A stretch of DNA of 64,000 bases. Origin: Mytilisepta virgata. Taxonomy: Eukaryota > Mollusca > Bivalvia > Mytilida > Mytilidae. Each line of letters begins with the position of its first letter. Within the stretch, counting starts at the first letter, position 1. The DNA lies in NCBI GenBank assembly GCA_028015205.1, contig CM051521.1:99052513-99116512 (forward strand), given 5' to 3'. Made by a program: the position numbers and the translations under genes. The notes beneath the pieces were generated by a model. The model did not search any database. It saw only the letters and a program-made list of their open reading frames with translations, and was not told the origin of the DNA. Shown here in pieces: positions 45,101 through 58,499 of the stretch.

Positions 45101-48100
45101 CTAACTTCTTATCCCGTCATAAGTAATCTAGTTGATTTTTTACCCTCACTCGAAATCAGGCTAGACATAATATACCTTGCTTCTGAAGACAATGCTTACT
45201 GGCGAGAAATATGACTATCAAGAAATTTTATGATCATTTCCCTAAAAATACTGTTGGTTTGGAGTCAATGAGTAACTTTAAATGATTTTGCTATATTTTC
45301 ATTATTATTTCTTAAAATATCCTATGTAGTCGAGACACTTGAGTAAGTCTTGAAATGTTTCAGAATCAGACCCTTGCCCGATTTAATGCCTCCATCAAGA
45401 CAAAGTCCAAATTACAGCCATGAAAGGTGCTTGGAAAGTAATTCATCTATGATAAAGAACTTACCTTATCTGGTGACAGTAGGACATTTATCGATTCCTG
45501 GAATGTGTACATACTTATGTATTACGTAATCAGTTGTCATTATTTGAATACTGAAAAAAATATACATTCTGAATGAGATTTTCTTTGATATACGGAATTC
45601 TATCAATACAAAAGACGTTTTCCCATTTTTTTCAAACATCGTATAGCATAATTTTAGATAAAAGGTGCCATATAAATTGTTCATATCGTTCTTACAACTG
45701 ACCGATGATATACTACATCTGGATCTAAAAATGCGATAGTATGTGAATCATAACATTGATTGCGCAAGATCTAAAAATATTTCTTAACACGAAAAAGATC
45801 ACGGGAATAAATATTTGCATGATTCATTAAGAAATGGTCACTTGCATTACTCATAGTGTCCATCATATGTTATTTAATACTACAAGGTTACATTATATGT
45901 TCTAATAGCTAATTATATTGAACATAACAATGACATCCTGGTACTAAAAATAAACAGCAGCTCAAAAAGGAATTCCCTAAATTATTTTCCCATGTTTAAG
46001 TCCTGAAATAAGGAGTGGTTTCCTGTCGTACCCACATTCCAGTGGATGTGCTGATTGAGCATTTTTGTGCTAAAATTATGGGGTCAAAATATAAGAACAA
46101 CGTTGCTTTTCTAAATCAAAAAGGCACAATAGAAATGAAAGGCTTAACATACCAATTTGCTTATACATATTTTTTCTATTGACATAGCATGTGAAATGAA
46201 CAAAATACAAAAGAAAAGTTTTGTGTGATAAATTTTCGAAAGAAAAACGGTGAAAACAACTTAGCAAGAGACAATAATTATTTGAATAAATATAAGTAGT
46301 TTAATAAACTAAACAGATACATTGCACAATTTGCATTTGTAGGAGTTTTGAATGATAAAATAAAAAATACAACTTACCAAAATCTTCACTGTCTGATGAA
46401 CATTTCAGTCGTGTATGGGATATTTATACAGAAGACGAAACTATTAAATCTGTAATGTCTACTTAATTATTGAAAATTATTTCTTTCTCCGACCGATACA
46501 AACATTTTATGAGTCCATTGTTTAGGCAATAAAGAAATATTATTGTGGAATTTTTTCAAGCTAATTTATTATTCATTTTTACAATGTCTTATGTGAACGG
46601 TACTGACAAGAACAGTTAGATTATTTTTTGTAAATTTTGAAATGTTCTTATCAGATTTTCTCTATAATATTTTTTTTTATTAATTTAAAAGATTTTTACG
46701 AATAGCGGAGTACCTATGGAAGAACTACGGCAATTAACAAAAATAATGTTTATCAGCCTAAACAATTTACAGCAATTAGAAAACATTTATTCGATATAAA
46801 AAAATTAAAAACTTTCAAAATTTTGAAATTAGTCCTTAATTATTTTTTTTCAAAGACTTAAATCGGAAAATTTCTCCATTAATTTGTGTTGAGGGATAGG
46901 ACAATTAAATGATCTTGAATTTGATTTTTTTCCCTGCGGAGCAATTCACTTGTGGATTTTTTTCTAAGAAATATTCACCATAACCCCACTATAATCCAGT
47001 GTTCGGTCCTAAGAAAATAAAATTACAATTTCTCGATGTAAGCTCACCTCAAATAGTTTTCATTATAAGGGAATCAATACAAGATCTTTTTGTCTTAAAT
47101 TTTCGAAACATTAAAAACAGATATAGATTCAAGGGCGTAAGAATGGCATAAAAACCAACCGATGTTTTTCATAAACGTGTGCCCTATATATATATAAAAG
47201 TTGAAGCAGAAAAAAATATAGATTTTTTGTTCGAGTCTAGTTTTTCAACCAGGTTATCAAGTTTGTACATATGTCGTATTAAGTGTACTTTTCTTGTATT
47301 TATTGTCGCATGTAGATTTAAAATATTTTTATCAAAAATTTCCCCATTACGATCGCTGATCTGTTTTTGAAAGGTATTCTACAGAACATTTCAGTTGGCC
47401 GTTTATTAATTTAACACAAATTTGACAAATTAACGTCTTTAAGGCAGTTTTCAACGTGAACAATGGTGAAGGAAACTCAGAACCAAAACATTTTTTTTTG
47501 TTCAGCACCATAGTTTATATGCTTTGTACATAAAAACTATTGACATAGATATTTGATTTTATAAATGTTTGAATATTTCCTATCCAAAATTGCCTTGAAT
47601 ATTAGATAAAAAGATTAATAATAATTTTTTTTAAGTATTTGTGGGCATCAGTGATGAATTGTCAGGAAACGGCGTTCACGTGTTATAGGGCTATCCTAAG
47701 AACATATAGTTCTTTTTGTTACCGACTAGATTGTTAAAGAATAGCAACTTTGATGGTACAGCATTTCATGCAATAAAGACAATAGATGTTTTTATGTTCT
47801 TTGGAAGCCAGACCGACATGCAAGGAATGAGAGTTTTCATAGTGACCTCGACATGTTAAATAAAAATACTTTCTGAAGAGAATGATGGTTTTAAAAATAA
47901 TTAACAGTTTACTGATTGATGTTTTTTTGTAAATGGCATTCTACATTACTTGTCGTTATTGCCAGTTGTCTGTTTGTCCGTGACAGTTGTACCATCGCTA
48001 ATTATGTCAAATGGTTTAAAACTGGTCACCCATGTCAAAATTGGACATCATTTCTTGGTACCGAACATATTAAGATTAATTCACAAACTATTTATACCGA

Positions 48101-48282
48101 GGAATAATTTTATTAATTCTGTATATATGTAAAATGGCTGATTTTTTAAGGAAAAGTACACGAAACACAAAAATATATTTCTCTACGAGAGTACACTGGA
48201 TTAAAATTAGATTTATCTATTTACCTTTCTTTATTGGAAATAACTTAAATCCGTCATATGGTATATATATAACACAATACAG

Positions 48283-48317
<35 letters not shown>

Positions 48318-49140
48318 ACAATTATTATGAAATCGTCTATTGCATGCTGGTTAATGAATATTTGGACACGTTTCTGTAAGTTCGCTTCTAAAACACTTGA
48401 TTGCGTTGCCCATTGAAAAGTTTTTTATGTTGTTTATTTCTTTAAATTAAATTTTATTTTAATTTTTGTATTTCGAAATAAGTGGAACACCAAAAATTCT
48501 GCATATGTCAATATACTCCTCTTCAATACGCTTCGCCCACTAATTGTATATCTAATCAAGCTGCATATTTGATGAGTTAGTCTGAAAATTGTCCGTGTAT
48601 AAAACTATGAAAGAATAGTTCAAATATTGAAAATTAAAAATGAAAATGATGAATGACCTCATCCATTTTTAAAAATCATAAACATGGATCATCTGAGTTA
48701 AAACAAATATATTTACTTAAAGCACTTTATTTGAGAGAAGGTTTATTGACTTACATAATTTGGACCATTGTTTCGACTTTCAACATCCTCAGTTTTATAA
48801 CAGAAACACACACATATATATTTATCCCGACTCTGTTAAAAATACTGTCTTTCCATTGCCTACAAAGTGTCCTTATCAATTATTGTATCCCCCTTCCTTG
48901 AAATCACGTGATTCGCTACATGCCCCGATTTTTTTGTATCCCGTCTCCGCGATCTGTATCCCCCTTCCTTTAAATCATGCGAATCGCTTTCACCATTTTC
49001 TGTTAACAAATTGTTTTGAACTTTATAATATTAGTTTTGCTTTTTTCCCATCCCACAAAAATTAAAAGAAAAAAAACATACTAAAGGCCATAATATTAAA
49101 AAAAATCCTGATTGGAAAATTTCATCGCCGGGATAAATTC
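42150..49140. other. AT-rich non-coding DNA
   Basis: No gene is recognised. Simple-sequence tracts occur: (CAAAAA)n-like at 42893-42945, a poly-pyrimidine stretch with repeated TTCCCAATTCC-like words at 43450-43580, and a (TA)n tract at 48281-48312. Confidence 0.5.
48281..48312. repeat. (TA)n microsatellite
   Basis: An uninterrupted alternating AT tract of about 30 bases. Confidence 0.9.
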
Positions 49141-49295
49141 GTTATACAGTCAGTTACAGGGGAGATACGGAAATATATGGAGTGCCTGAAAAAAATTTCA
49201 GATCGGGTCTCGGCTGACGCCTCGCCCGATACGATTTTTTTTCAGGCACTCTATATATTCCCGTACCCCCCTCCCCCCGTAACTGACTGTATAAC
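49141..49295. mobile_element. 155-bp fold-back MITE, almost all stem
   Basis: It starts GTTATACAGTCAGTTAC and ends GTAACTGACTGTATAAC, an exact inverted pair. Pairing continues inward: GGAGATACGGAAATATATGG against CTATATATTCCCGTACC, GAGTGCCTGAAAAAAA against TTTTTTTTCAGGCACT, and ATCGGG against CCCGAT. The whole element therefore folds into one long hairpin with a ~20-base loop. There is no coding capacity. It is GC-richer than its neighbourhood in the centre. Confidence 0.88.
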
Positions 49296-50735
49296 TAATA
49301 ATATAGATGGAAACATCTGCTGGTACAATAAAAGTCTCTAAGGTTTATCACTAGCAGAGTCATTAGCGAACAAATATATATGGTGACAAAGTGGATAAAT
49401 CAGCGAACATTATATCCATGGTGTAACCTGAATCAACACATCCATGATCGGCGATTATATGAAATCATCACTTTTCAAAGACAAACGTTGTATAGATTAA
49501 CCAATGAAAAGATCGAAAGATATAAACATTTTTGAACATAGATGATAACACAAAAATATAATAAAAAATTAGAGAACAACCATTTGAATTTATCGGTGGC
49601 GAGAATGGAATGTAAAATATGGGACAGGCTCCAAATATCATCCTCCCAGGTCAACGTGGGCTTAGAAACTCTGATTTGAAAGGATGCCAAATATCGGTGA
49701 TAGAAATGCGAGATAAAATCACATATTTAGGATGAAATGGTGTATTTTGGAAAAGTTTGTGTGCGCAGGCGCGTCATAAATGCTGCGGGAATTCAGCTCA
49801 ACTTAGAAAATATTCTATGCATTTTTCAATTCTTGATTCAAGAATTTAGTTATTCTTCTCTAAGATATCTAGAAATTACAAACTGAATAGACTTCTACAT
49901 TTAACAGAATTTTTCCTTCCAAGATAAATATTATAAGTTAACGAATTCATTAACTTTCAGGAAATAATGCGTCATATATTGATATCATTCTAGATAAATT
50001 TATTGAATTCATTAACCTGTTACCAAATTTGGCAACGTTAGAAATCGGAGATTTCCAGAGCTTAGACCGAAGTAATAAGGAACTAGCGGATCATCTCCCT
50101 GAGGATTTACAGTAAACCAGCAGTGGTATGTTCCATTGATATTATAAATGACTAAATTAAATGTATACAGAATTGTTTTCTTTTTAAACGTTCATCCAGA
50201 CCAGAACTTTTTATTATTTGAAATATGTGTTCCCAGGAAGGGCTAATAATGACAATAATTGAATGGGTTTTAAGCCGGTTTTATGGAAACAATATCTATC
50301 TGGGCCCGTTTGTTAAACTCGTGTAACCGGGGGTTAAATTTAACCATATGTTAAACGTAGTGAATTTCTATATAATTTAATCTCTGTTTAAAGTCGAATG
50401 AACTGGGCCAGAGAGTATATAAAAATATATTTTTTCAAATGTTTTTCTTAGGATATGAATTGCTTTGGTGGGGGTCGGATCAAAGCAGACTTTAAAATAG
50501 CTAAGCATGCAGCATGTTGGAATAAGAGAAAAGACTGACTCACTAGGAGTCAATAATGTGTACTTGTGGAAGTGAAACGTCTTCTTGTGGACTTTTACTA
50601 CAGCTAACATGTTAAAAATCCGGATGAGTGTGTTGTTCTAGTACAAAGTGGGATTCACATTCATATCATCTCAACAGGCTTTTGTCCTGAAATGCATGAC
50701 ATTATTGCCACTGGAAGTTAACCAATAATTATAGG
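49296..50735. other. AT-rich non-coding DNA
   Basis: No gene or repeat recognised. Confidence 0.5.
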
Positions 50736-50790
50736 ATAACTAATTCAAGAATTTGAATATTTTCGATATTCAAATTTTTGAATTAGTTAT
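50736..50790. repeat. 55-bp palindrome
   Basis: ATAACTAATTCAAGAATTTG plus AATAT at the left pairs with ATATT and CAAATTTTTGAATTAGTTAT at the right, with a TTCG-containing loop and about one mismatch. It is a compact stem-loop. Confidence 0.85.
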
Positions 50791-51734
50791 GCTGTTTATT
50801 ACATTGATAAAATAGACAAAAAAATGCTTCAAAAGTGTCATATTTTCCTTAGATTCCTTCCTGAATCTTTCGACGTCACAAAAGTCATTTGTTAATAACG
50901 CCCTTGACGACGTTAAATAAAAACCGATCTTTCACTGAGTGAAAATATCGAATTTATTTTCACTGGAAATTACGATAAATCACCATCATCAATGTAGTAA
51001 TCAGTTTTAGGCTATACATTTTTGGACAGACAGTTTTTTTAACATGTATAACGACAGTATTAATATAAAGATGTATTGACAATGACAATATGCACTCACT
51101 ATACCCCTATGAGTCAAATTGTGAGAATGTCCTTATGTCATTATGACGGAGATTTTCTTGGAAATAAAGATTAGTAATTTTTATAACAAAAAAGGGAGAT
51201 GTCATCTCAGTATTTGCATGTATCATTATTTAGGGGCATTGTTTTTTCCTTTTTTTCTATTATATAACACACATAACTTGTACCTCATTTCTGTAGATGG
51301 ACATTTTTAAAATTTTTTTTTAGAAGTTACTGAAAACTGAAATGCATGGACGGGGTTTTTACAGGTTTTCATAGTATTTTTGTACTACATATACGAGACA
51401 AAATTACCAGCAAAAAACCGTGCACAGCTATGCTTTGTCTTTTTCACATTAAAGTCATTTCGAGATCCTCAATAAGGCGACCCCTAGCAAGGAGCGCAAT
51501 TCTTTGCTACGTGTCCGTTATATCACATCTGTGTTGTTGAAAAAATGTAGTTGTAAGGTTAATCAACATACGCGCAGTAAAATTCAAGAAACATAACAGA
51601 GATATAAACAATCAGAGAACACATAAAAATAATGTAAAGATGGTATTATTTGGACAAATAAAACGGATGAGATAAACAAGATTTTTGGTAAATATGCAGG
51701 TCAAAAATTAAAAAAAATGATATGGAATACTTGT

Positions 51735-51852
51735 GAGAAATTATTTCAAGAATAATTCCCCCAGTCAGAAATGAGGATATGTTCTCGTCTGCCTTGCTAG
51801 CAGTTCGACCCGAACCATCAAAAGGTATTTCCACATGTTTAAGCCTTAAAGG
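51735..51852 (-). CDS. Possible internal exon (unassigned)
   Basis: On the minus strand a pyrimidine-rich acceptor (AATTTCTACCTTTAAG) precedes a frame reading LKHVEIPFDGSGRTASKADE and then NISSFLTGGIILEIISHK, with a GTATTC that could serve as donor after it. The peptide looks plausible but matches no family I know. No neighbouring exon was found. It may be chance. Confidence 0.2.
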
Positions 51853-52499
51853 TAGAAATTGATTAATTTTGTACAACAATTAATCATGGTGGCCACCGGC
51901 TAGTTGTCGGAGAAGAAATAAGCGCGTTACTTTGTCAGAAAATTGTACTTTCCCAATCATTTACAGGTTATAATATATAGCTTGTTTTCACACCTAAGAA
52001 CTTGCACAAAGTTCTGTTCTAAAAAGACAATAACTTAATGTTGTTACATTTGCAAATGCAAAAACCAATATCCTACTTTTTGTGCAGTTAAAGATTTCAT
52101 GTTTCTTTGCCATCGACAGACATCTAACCTTGGACTCTTCAGCAAGTATAGATATATTTGAAGTACATGTCAAAGCAATGAGTATGAGGCTTATTATTAT
52201 ATATATGCATTTTTATTATTTTTTTTAATCATTTACGTTATAATTGCTTAGTGGATAATACATATCTTTAGCCATTTCTGATGCTTGTGATTTCTGCTAG
52301 TGTAAAGCCAAATAGTAACTACACAAACGAATGTTTTTTCTTGTTTTAATGCGTTTGAGAACAAAACTATTAGAACCGAAAATTATGAATAAAATTTGAG
52401 CCATTGATTTTAAAGGGTGTAAAAGAGAAGCCAAAATCTCAGTTACATTTGCTGAAGAGAGTTTAAAGAGAACTTTTCCCACTGACAACATCACAGTTA

Positions 52500-52730
52500 G
52501 GGACGAGATCAAAAGTTCAATATAGGATAAAAAAAACTTAATTCAAATAGTTTGGGGGTGGGGGTAAAAATCGCTGCAAGTTTTGTTATCCGACATCGAT
52601 TTTTGGATATGCCCATATTGGTCAATCAATTTTTCCCAAATTAAGTTAAGGGGGGGGGGGGGTGGGGGGTCAGTGAAAAAACTATGTGAATTAAGTTTTT
52701 TATCCTACATTGAACTTTTGATCTCGTCCC
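52500..52730. mobile_element. PIF/Harbinger-like MITE, 231 bp, TTA target duplication
   Basis: The ends are GGGACGAGATCAAAAGTTCA and TGAACTTTTGATCTCGTCCC, perfect inverted repeats, and pairing continues through ATAGGATAAAAAAAACTTAA against TTAAGTTTTTTATCCTA to about 57 bp. TTA flanks both sides (52497-52499 and 52731-52733). The centre is G-rich on the plus strand, with GGGGGTGGGGG and a 13-base G run. It is non-coding. Confidence 0.92.
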
Positions 52731-53559
52731 TTACGTATCTTTGATAAATTCATATCGAAGCTTGATAACTTCAGAATGGGCATTGATGCTTAAAAATTTA
52801 ATATTTAGTTTATTTTTTAAATCGCAATAAATGAATACTTTCCCCTACCAAAGCTCTATTCTCAGCTGGGTTTTGGCTTAAAAATTTTTCTTGATCATTT
52901 TTGCATACAAAACATTTAGGGATTTTCTTTTGGGATTCAACTAAATGAGCATTCAGCTCTGCTAACGTGATATATGTTATTTCCAATATTTTCTAGTAAA
53001 GAGCTGTTGACACCATTACCGACGTCCTCAGTAGGTGACCTATTCAATATTATTTGACATGTCAGAAAAGAAGTTTTCTCTAATTTTTTAACATATTCGT
53101 CCTAATGGAGGGTAATCATGAAAATGGCTTCGTTGGAATTAATTCAGTATCAAAGTTATACGTATATGTACTCACCTTTAGGTCGACACACAGAACATCG
53201 ATTGTAACTGTAAAATGGGATAGGTAGAAATCTGCAATGCCCACACAAGCTTTTATAATAGTATGGATTTCGCAATAAAAATTAAATCAATCATATCATA
53301 CTTAGTACGAAAAATAAATATGGGATTGAAAATACAACTGCTAAGTTATAATTATTATTATTTTTTCAAACTTGAAACGTGTTTCTAAAAGTTGACCTCT
53401 GAAGTATTCTTATATCTAAGCATGATAAAAATGTAATAGGCATCAAAGATGCAAAAGCCGAGATGCAACATGATTTTAATGTATTATTAAGGCAATTAAC
53501 CATGACAAATTTCAACTTGATTTCCTTAACAAAATGGTTTCACAGTACTTTTCCCCAAA

Positions 53560-54130
53560 GTTAAAAGTCTGAAAGCCTTCCATGGAAATTTACACAGATT
53601 TAAATAATCTAATTGTTCCAAGTATTCCCTATAAATTGATATCACTGATGGAATGCCGCTAAGAATTTCTATAAAAGTAAATGAGATATACTAAAGTTTG
53701 AATTTATATTCGAAATTTAAATGTTCAAAACAGATGTTATTCCAGTGAAGAGTTCCATGATATATGTTTGCTTTAAGTACTTTCTACAAAGTTTCGAGAG
53801 CCATTCAAGAAATATACCAAAGATAGAATTGCTATGTTTGAGATCAAATTGTTCAAAGCGATTGTTATTCGACTGATCATATCCTTAACACATGGTTGGT
53901 AGTTTTTTTTTCTAAAAAAGAAAAATGTTTTTATTAGGAATGTTTGAAATTCATATATTCAAAACAATTGCTTTTTCAAAGTTGATCACTTTAATATATT
54001 GTTCATAGGAAATTTTAAAAAATTAAAGATCTGGAATTCTTCCTGAATATTCAACAAAATTGGAATTACAATGACTAAAATCGAATTGTGCTATTCAGTA
54101 ATATAACAGACATGTTGCTTCGTTTCCGCT
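53560..54130. repeat. Weak ~170-bp imperfect repeats
   Basis: Phrases such as AAATTGTTCAAAGCGATTGTT, AATGTTCAAAACAGATGTTATTC and ATATTCAAAACAATTG recur about every 130-180 bp (the first shown is split by a base in places). The repeats are old and diverged. No coding sequence. Confidence 0.4.
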
Positions 54131-55364
54131 AAGTATAGAAAGCACCCAGCTTAAGGCTAAGATCTCTGAAAACTTTATATAATGTTTTTTTTTAAAAAAT
54201 CAGCATTTTGAGAATTTAATTTGTGAATTTTTTTTTATAGAAAAAAAGTTTTTTTTTTGGTCGAAAACAACGACAAGGATTGACATCAAAATTAATAGTC
54301 TTCTGAGTCTCATACAGTTTAACAACAGATCAAAATTGAGGCTGAATGGGTCGAGGACATCTCACTGAAACCTTTCCACTTTCTGTTGCTGTCCATGATA
54401 TAACATTGACATGCAGTACATTTTAAAAGCATTTTATAGCGCTAACCGAATCTTTAACGTCTTGCGATGCAAAGAATGATAGCTATAGAGAACGTTAAAA
54501 TAATTAAATATTTTATAATTTTTATTTCAATAGTTTTCCCCAATTATAAAGTTAAATTCCGTCCGTCCGACATACCTCGTGTCGCCTTAAATTAAAACAT
54601 TTGTTTTCGGTGTTGGAGAAAATAATTCTTTGCATATGTTTGCCTCTGGTCTGTAAATGCGCGATTAGGCATTATTTCCAAATAAGGGACCAAATAATAA
54701 TTCATATATTTGACGCAGGGAGTCAGAAAGGACTGTAAGTATCGTTGGTATAATACGAATAATTCATTCCATTTTTCGCAATATTTTATAAAGGTCTTAC
54801 CTAGAATTCGGAATAATATATGCAAAGTACTAAAATTAACTAAAAGTTGTTGAATTGTTTTATTTGGTAAATTTTATTCTGAAATTCTATTATAAACAGT
54901 TTCAGCTCCCTCGGACAAAGTTGATCTTGCCTGAATGTGGGCCACCTTGTTTAGCTAGGAAAGGTTGACAATTTGACATTAGCTTTCTAAAGTTTTGGTA
55001 ATGAGCGCACCTTATGATGGTTAATCTGATTTGCAACAACTTTAGTTTCTAAAAGACTAATATTGTTTGTCGCTCTTTTTCACACAACATTCAGCATAGA
55101 TTTTAATGCTCTCACTTTAAAATCAAATGTACAAAAAATGTCTTAAGCCTATAACAGATAGGAAGGCAGACTGGCTTAAAATAAAATTACAGCTATTGAT
55201 TGTTTGAAATGCAAATAAAAGAATATAACAAAACGCGACAATACGACAATACGGACATACCCCTTTCAGAAAAAAATAATAAAACACAAAAATAAAAAAA
55301 AACAACAGTTTTTGGACCAATCAGAAATACTTTAGTTTATTTATAAATGCATATTTGATGTTCC

Positions 55365-56260
55365 TATCTGGTATTAGGTAAGGACAATGCTTACTTTGTC
55401 AAAAAACACAATGATTCTAACAAAAATTGATGTTGTTAACATGCTTGAATTTCTCATCGACAACATCTTTGTTGGGTTTGGAGGAAATGTTTTTCCACAA
55501 ACGATCTACATCGCAATGGGAACAACCTGTTCTTGTTTTCATGTGACGCTAAACTCTTACAGGGGCTAATGAATCGGAAAGAAAAGAAACTAGCCCAGTC
55601 CTTTAATTTCAGTTTCCGGTATACAGATTATGTTTTGTCACTTAATAATCCTTTCTTTAAGGATAACCTACATCTCATCTATCATAGTGAACTTGAAATT
55701 AAAGAGACCACAGACACACCAACTTCTGCTTCATATCTAGATTTGTACTTTTACATAGATAATAATGTTTAAATCAAAACTTTATGACAAACGTGATGAT
55801 TTTAATTTCTGATTGTGAACTTCCCCTTTCTTAGCAGTAACATACCAAGGTCTCCATCCTATGGGTGTATATTTCACAGTTGATTCGTTACTGCCGCGCA
55901 TGTGATTTATACGGCGACTTTCTCTGTAGGTTGCTATCACATAAACTTCTAAGACAGGGTTATGTTCAGCCTATGTTAATTCCATCACTACAAAAGTTTT
56001 ACGGTCGTCATTACGAATTGATTGGCCGATACGAAGTTTCTATCTCGCTTATGAGACTAGATATCTTCAATTAGATTTCACGTCCTTCTGGAATTGACAC
56101 CTCACCGTACTTGACACTTCACTGGCAATGTGACGGGTGCCGTAAACGGAGCAGGACATGCTTACCCTTCCGGAGCACCTGATGTCGCTCCTGGTTTTAT
56201 TGGGAGTTCACATTGCTAGTGCTTTAGTTTCTGTTCTGTCTTGTTCTAGTTTTATTTAGT
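55365..56260 (+). pseudogene. Penelope-like RT pseudogene (family C)
   Basis: A diverged PLE copy. It reads VVNMLEFLIDNIFVGFGGNV, FPQTIYIAMGTTC (motif B, altered), then, in another frame, QSFNFSFRYTDYVLSLNN (motif C, with IDD changed to TDY), LEIKETTDTPTSASYLDLYF, YDKRDDF, then YISQLIRYCRACDLY and KFYGRHYELIGRYEVSI. The frame is broken at least three times and the catalytic aspartate is lost. The 3' tail keeps GACGGGTGCCGTAAACGGAG and TTACCCTTCCGGAGCACCTG as in family A, although the coding part is well diverged. Confidence 0.87.
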
Positions 56261-57184
56261 TTATTATACGTTTTTTTTTTAATTTTCTTAGTTATACATG
56301 TGGCGTTTGCTTGTTGTGTTCCATTCTCCTTACCTTTCCTGTGGACTTTTCCACTGTATTGTCGCTCCGATATTCAATTGCCGACATTATATGCGTTATG
56401 GTTGAAGGAATATAACAAAAGAAAACAAATAAACAACAAAACGTATAAAAGGGAAGGTAAATAATAATAAAACTAATAAATTAACGCCATCCAATCGAAA
56501 GACGCTTAGACAAAAAAAAACAACATAAGAGAGCACAAAACAAAAACCTCGAAACAACATAGTCAGGATAGTCTGACTTGATACAGACACTGAGCAGTGG
56601 TGAGATTAAACCATTTTTATTGATACCCCCTTCTTATCATTGTGACAAACAACTTATCTTAAACAAAATTTGACAAATAATGAACCTACATGTTCAAGGT
56701 ACACTCCAATTCTATACAGTACTAATCATGGGATGGGAAACAATCTGTAAAGCCTACCTACACAATCTTTTATAATGGTATCGATTCGTAATAAATATTA
56801 AACGATTATTTATCACAATAAATACAATATGGATGACTACATTAGTCTGTTCAATAATGAAGTTTAAGCAGTGGGATCACTGTTTGACGACACCTACAGA
56901 AATTCATAAAAAAACATGCCCATTTGTGATAGATTACACCAATACACCAAGCTGCCATATTGTCAGCTATAGATAATCTTAAAGAGACAGGAATGAAACA
57001 GCCAACAACATTATGGGAATATAAGGTAGATTTTTATCTTTTTATCAGATTTCCTGATAGGCTGATAGTTGTCGGAAATTTGAAGCACAGAATATATACT
57101 GATAAAAATGAAATGAGAAAACAATCCTGAAACCAAATTCAAAGAGGCCAATTTATTTTGTTTTGCAGTTAATAGAAAATTCTC

Positions 57185-57625
57185 AGTTCTAAAAAGTCCT
57201 CAAAGTTAGGATTATTAAGTGATAGAACATCATCTATATAGCGGAAACGGAACTTAAATAGCTTGGCTAGTTTTTTCTTTTCTATATAGTAGCTGTAAAA
57301 AGTTTGCCTCATATGAAAACAAGAACAGATCGGCCGAAAGCGGAGAACGAATTGTCCCTATTGGAATACCGATCGTCTATTGGAAAACATGTCCTCCAAA
57401 CTTAATAAAGATGTTTTCGATGAGAAATTTCAGCATCTTACCACCATCAGTGTCAGAGTACCTTTTTGTTATAATCAGTATTTTTTTGACAAAAAAACCT
57501 TAGCCTTACCTAATACAAGATAGACATACCTTTTTTACTCCGAATTAGCTCACGAAAAACAGATTTTAATTTATCATTTAGAACGGTGGTATAAATTGTA
57601 GGAAAATCAAGTTTTTTATGCTATT
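57185..57625 (-). pseudogene. Penelope-like RT pseudogene (family C), motifs A to C
   Basis: On the minus strand it reads LDFPTIYTTVLNDKLKSVFR (motif A region), then ILY stop, then FVKKIL-like residues, KMLKFLIENIFIKFGGHVF, a TAG in place of Gln, TIGIPIGTI (motif B), then FRYIDDVLSLNNP (motif C intact). It stops near 57185 without the C-terminal RT part or the 3' tail. It is head-to-head with the copies at 55365 and 58500. It is dead. Confidence 0.82.
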
Positions 57626-57794
57626 ACAATAAGTAACGTCACTAGAGAATAGATTCCTGCAAGTCTTTAGGGTTGTTGAGAATCCACAGACATCCGATTC
57701 ACTCCGATCATTAAGTATAGCCCTTATCACAGTAGCTCTTGAGACCAAATAAGATTTGTTAATCCTTTACTTGCTTGAAATATTACACACATAT

Positions 57795-58170
57795 ATATAT
57801 ATATAGGCTCACTGGGCTTTGCTCAGTAAAAGACAATATAATGTAGAAACTAATTGCACATAAAGAATTGTTTTATCAATGAAAGGCACAAAATACAAAG
57901 GAGTACGGTCTATATATAGTTTTGCCTTTACTAACAATAAGTATGAAATTTTCGTCTCAACAGAAAACTTCCCATAATTATGAAAAAACATGCAAAATCC
58001 AAGCAAATAGTACTATTCAAAAGTATTGGTAACTGAGACGGTGACTATTAGCAGTAACCATTCTATGTCATCAGATTTTGTACTCAAAAACATTTCCTTG
58101 CGGCAATGCAATACAATATGGAAAATCTAAACAATAACGCGACATGTTACAGAGCATATTTTATACATTA
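57795..58170. repeat. Local duplication, copy D1
   Basis: It matches 59945-60320: GGGCTTTGCTCAGTAAAAGA / GGGCTTTGCCCAGTAAAAGA, TATAATGTAGAAACTAA, GTCTATATATAGTTTTGC, CATAATTATGAAAAAACATG and AACAGTAACCAT-like phrases. No coding content. Confidence 0.8.
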
Positions 58171-58499
58171 TTGTAACGTATGGATTCAACAGACATGTTT
58201 CTTGAGTGAAAACATTTATATGGAATTCCAGTAAACTTTTCTGATCTGGAATATATGAGCTACAAGATCGACTGTACTAATAAACTAAAGATTTCCAAAG
58301 TTCTCGTTGAACATGAAATCATAAGGGCAGTGACAGTATATCAAAGATTTCAATTAATTAATATACTGGATTTGTGAAAAATTCGTTAATTTGTCGTTTT
58401 CTAATATGAATATAAATTTTAACATTACTTATTTCCAGTTGTTGCGGTGAAGATTCAATTAGGTTTAAGACAATGTCGCACGAATTTGTTTTAGTCATT

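Noticed and set aside
46393..46412. CTGATGAACATTTCAG, a second hammerhead-core look-alike
   Set aside because: No GAA box in register and no stem II.
54592..54825. 77-codon open frame on the minus strand as an exon
   Set aside because: It reads plausibly but starts at a TTG, has no clean acceptor site and no family; kept out of the features.
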